A stretch of DNA of 5,584 nt from Chthoniobacterales bacterium (lineage in GTDB: Bacteria; Verrucomicrobiota; Verrucomicrobiae; Chthoniobacterales; UBA10450): contig QHBL01000177.1 of assembly GCA_003244125.1 (NCBI GenBank), forward strand, positions 1 through 5,584, read 5' to 3'. A program made the position numbers and the translations under genes. Numbering within the stretch: the stretch's first letter is position 1; each line of letters starts with the position of its first letter. Below the pieces are notes generated by a model. That model made no database searches and was not told the DNA's origin. It was given only the letters and a program-made list of their open reading frames with translations. Positions 5,339 to 5,584 of this stretch are shown here, one piece after another.

Positions 5339-5584
5339 ATGAGACTGAGATTTACCGCGACTTTGCTGCTGCTGGCCTGCGCGAAGCTAACCCTGGCTGA
5401 TGATCAAACGACGGCGAAGGCGAAGCCACGGCCGTCGAGTTCTGATTCCACGAGCACGAGCAGCACACCCAGAGCGCCGCAACCGGTGATTCGCCGGCCA
5501 GTGAGTCCTGTGGTCAATCCCAATGGCCGGCCAGTTTATCCCAATGTCACCACCCCATATCACGTGACGCCGAGGAACCGCGTA
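5339..5584 (+). CDS. Secreted Ser/Thr/Pro-rich protein, N-terminal part (cut by window end)
   Basis: An open frame from ATG 5339 runs off the window after 82 codons. It begins with a classical Sec signal: MRLR, a hydrophobic core FTATLLLLACAKLTLA, and a likely cleavage after LA before DDQ. The Cys in LLAC could instead make it a lipoprotein, but the lipobox is poor. The mature part begins with Lys/Ala, then a low-complexity SSSDSTSTSSTPR stretch, then Pro-rich sequence with repeated RRPVSP / GRPVYP-like motifs. That is typical of an exported flexible linker or envelope-associated protein. I do not recognise a family and no catalytic domain has appeared by the window end. It lies 38 bases after trmL. 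Confidence 0.7.
   Translation, partial: MRLRFTATLLLLACAKLTLADDQTTAKAKPRPSSSDSTSTSSTPRAPQPVIRRPVSPVVNPNGRPVYPNVTTPYHVTPRNRV

Overview
The window looks like a piece of a GC-rich bacterial chromosome, most likely an uncultured soil-type bacterium. Verrucomicrobiota is my best guess, from the look of the proteins and repeats, but no taxonomic marker is present and I hold this loosely. Genes are mostly on the + strand, with weak Shine-Dalgarno sites and several GTG starts.

Left part (1-560): a complete four-helix-bundle gene of the 23S-rRNA-intervening-sequence (S23/IVP, Avd-like) family is bracketed by an almost perfect 19-bp inverted repeat. The right arm opens into an array built from a 7-base unit (TTTCTAC and variants), arranged as three blocks of four heptamers. 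The array runs up to the GTG start of the next gene, and part of it is duplicated together with that gene's first three codons.

Middle (550-3344): a glutamine-dependent asparagine synthetase (asnB type) is followed by a family 9 glycosyltransferase (heptosyltransferase-like), a pairing typical of surface-glycan loci. The asnB reading frame contains a fourth heptamer block, in inverted orientation and in frame, next to a 12-bp perfect hairpin. The asnB C-terminus is frameshifted. The glycosyltransferase has two further frame breaks and lacks its 3' end.

Breakpoint region (3336-3600): two pieces of a slipin/stomatin (SPFH) gene lie head to head in opposite orientations with the middle of the protein missing. 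This is either a real deletion-inversion or an assembly/amplification chimera.

Right part (3719-5584): an intact class I transaldolase (pentose phosphate pathway) with all catalytic residues, then a 9-bp hairpin and four degenerate 16-bp tandem repeats, then an intact TrmL-type tRNA wobble-nucleotide 2'-O-methyltransferase. The last gene is the beginning of a secreted Ser/Thr/Pro-rich protein cut by the window edge.

The most interesting signal is the four-helix-bundle gene plus heptamer-block system. The same repeat flanks the small gene as inverted arms, forms a multi-block array beside it, and has a separate copy inside a neighbouring enzyme gene. That pattern suggests a small mobile or RNA-structured element with its own protein. 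The idea is inference and needs comparative genomics.
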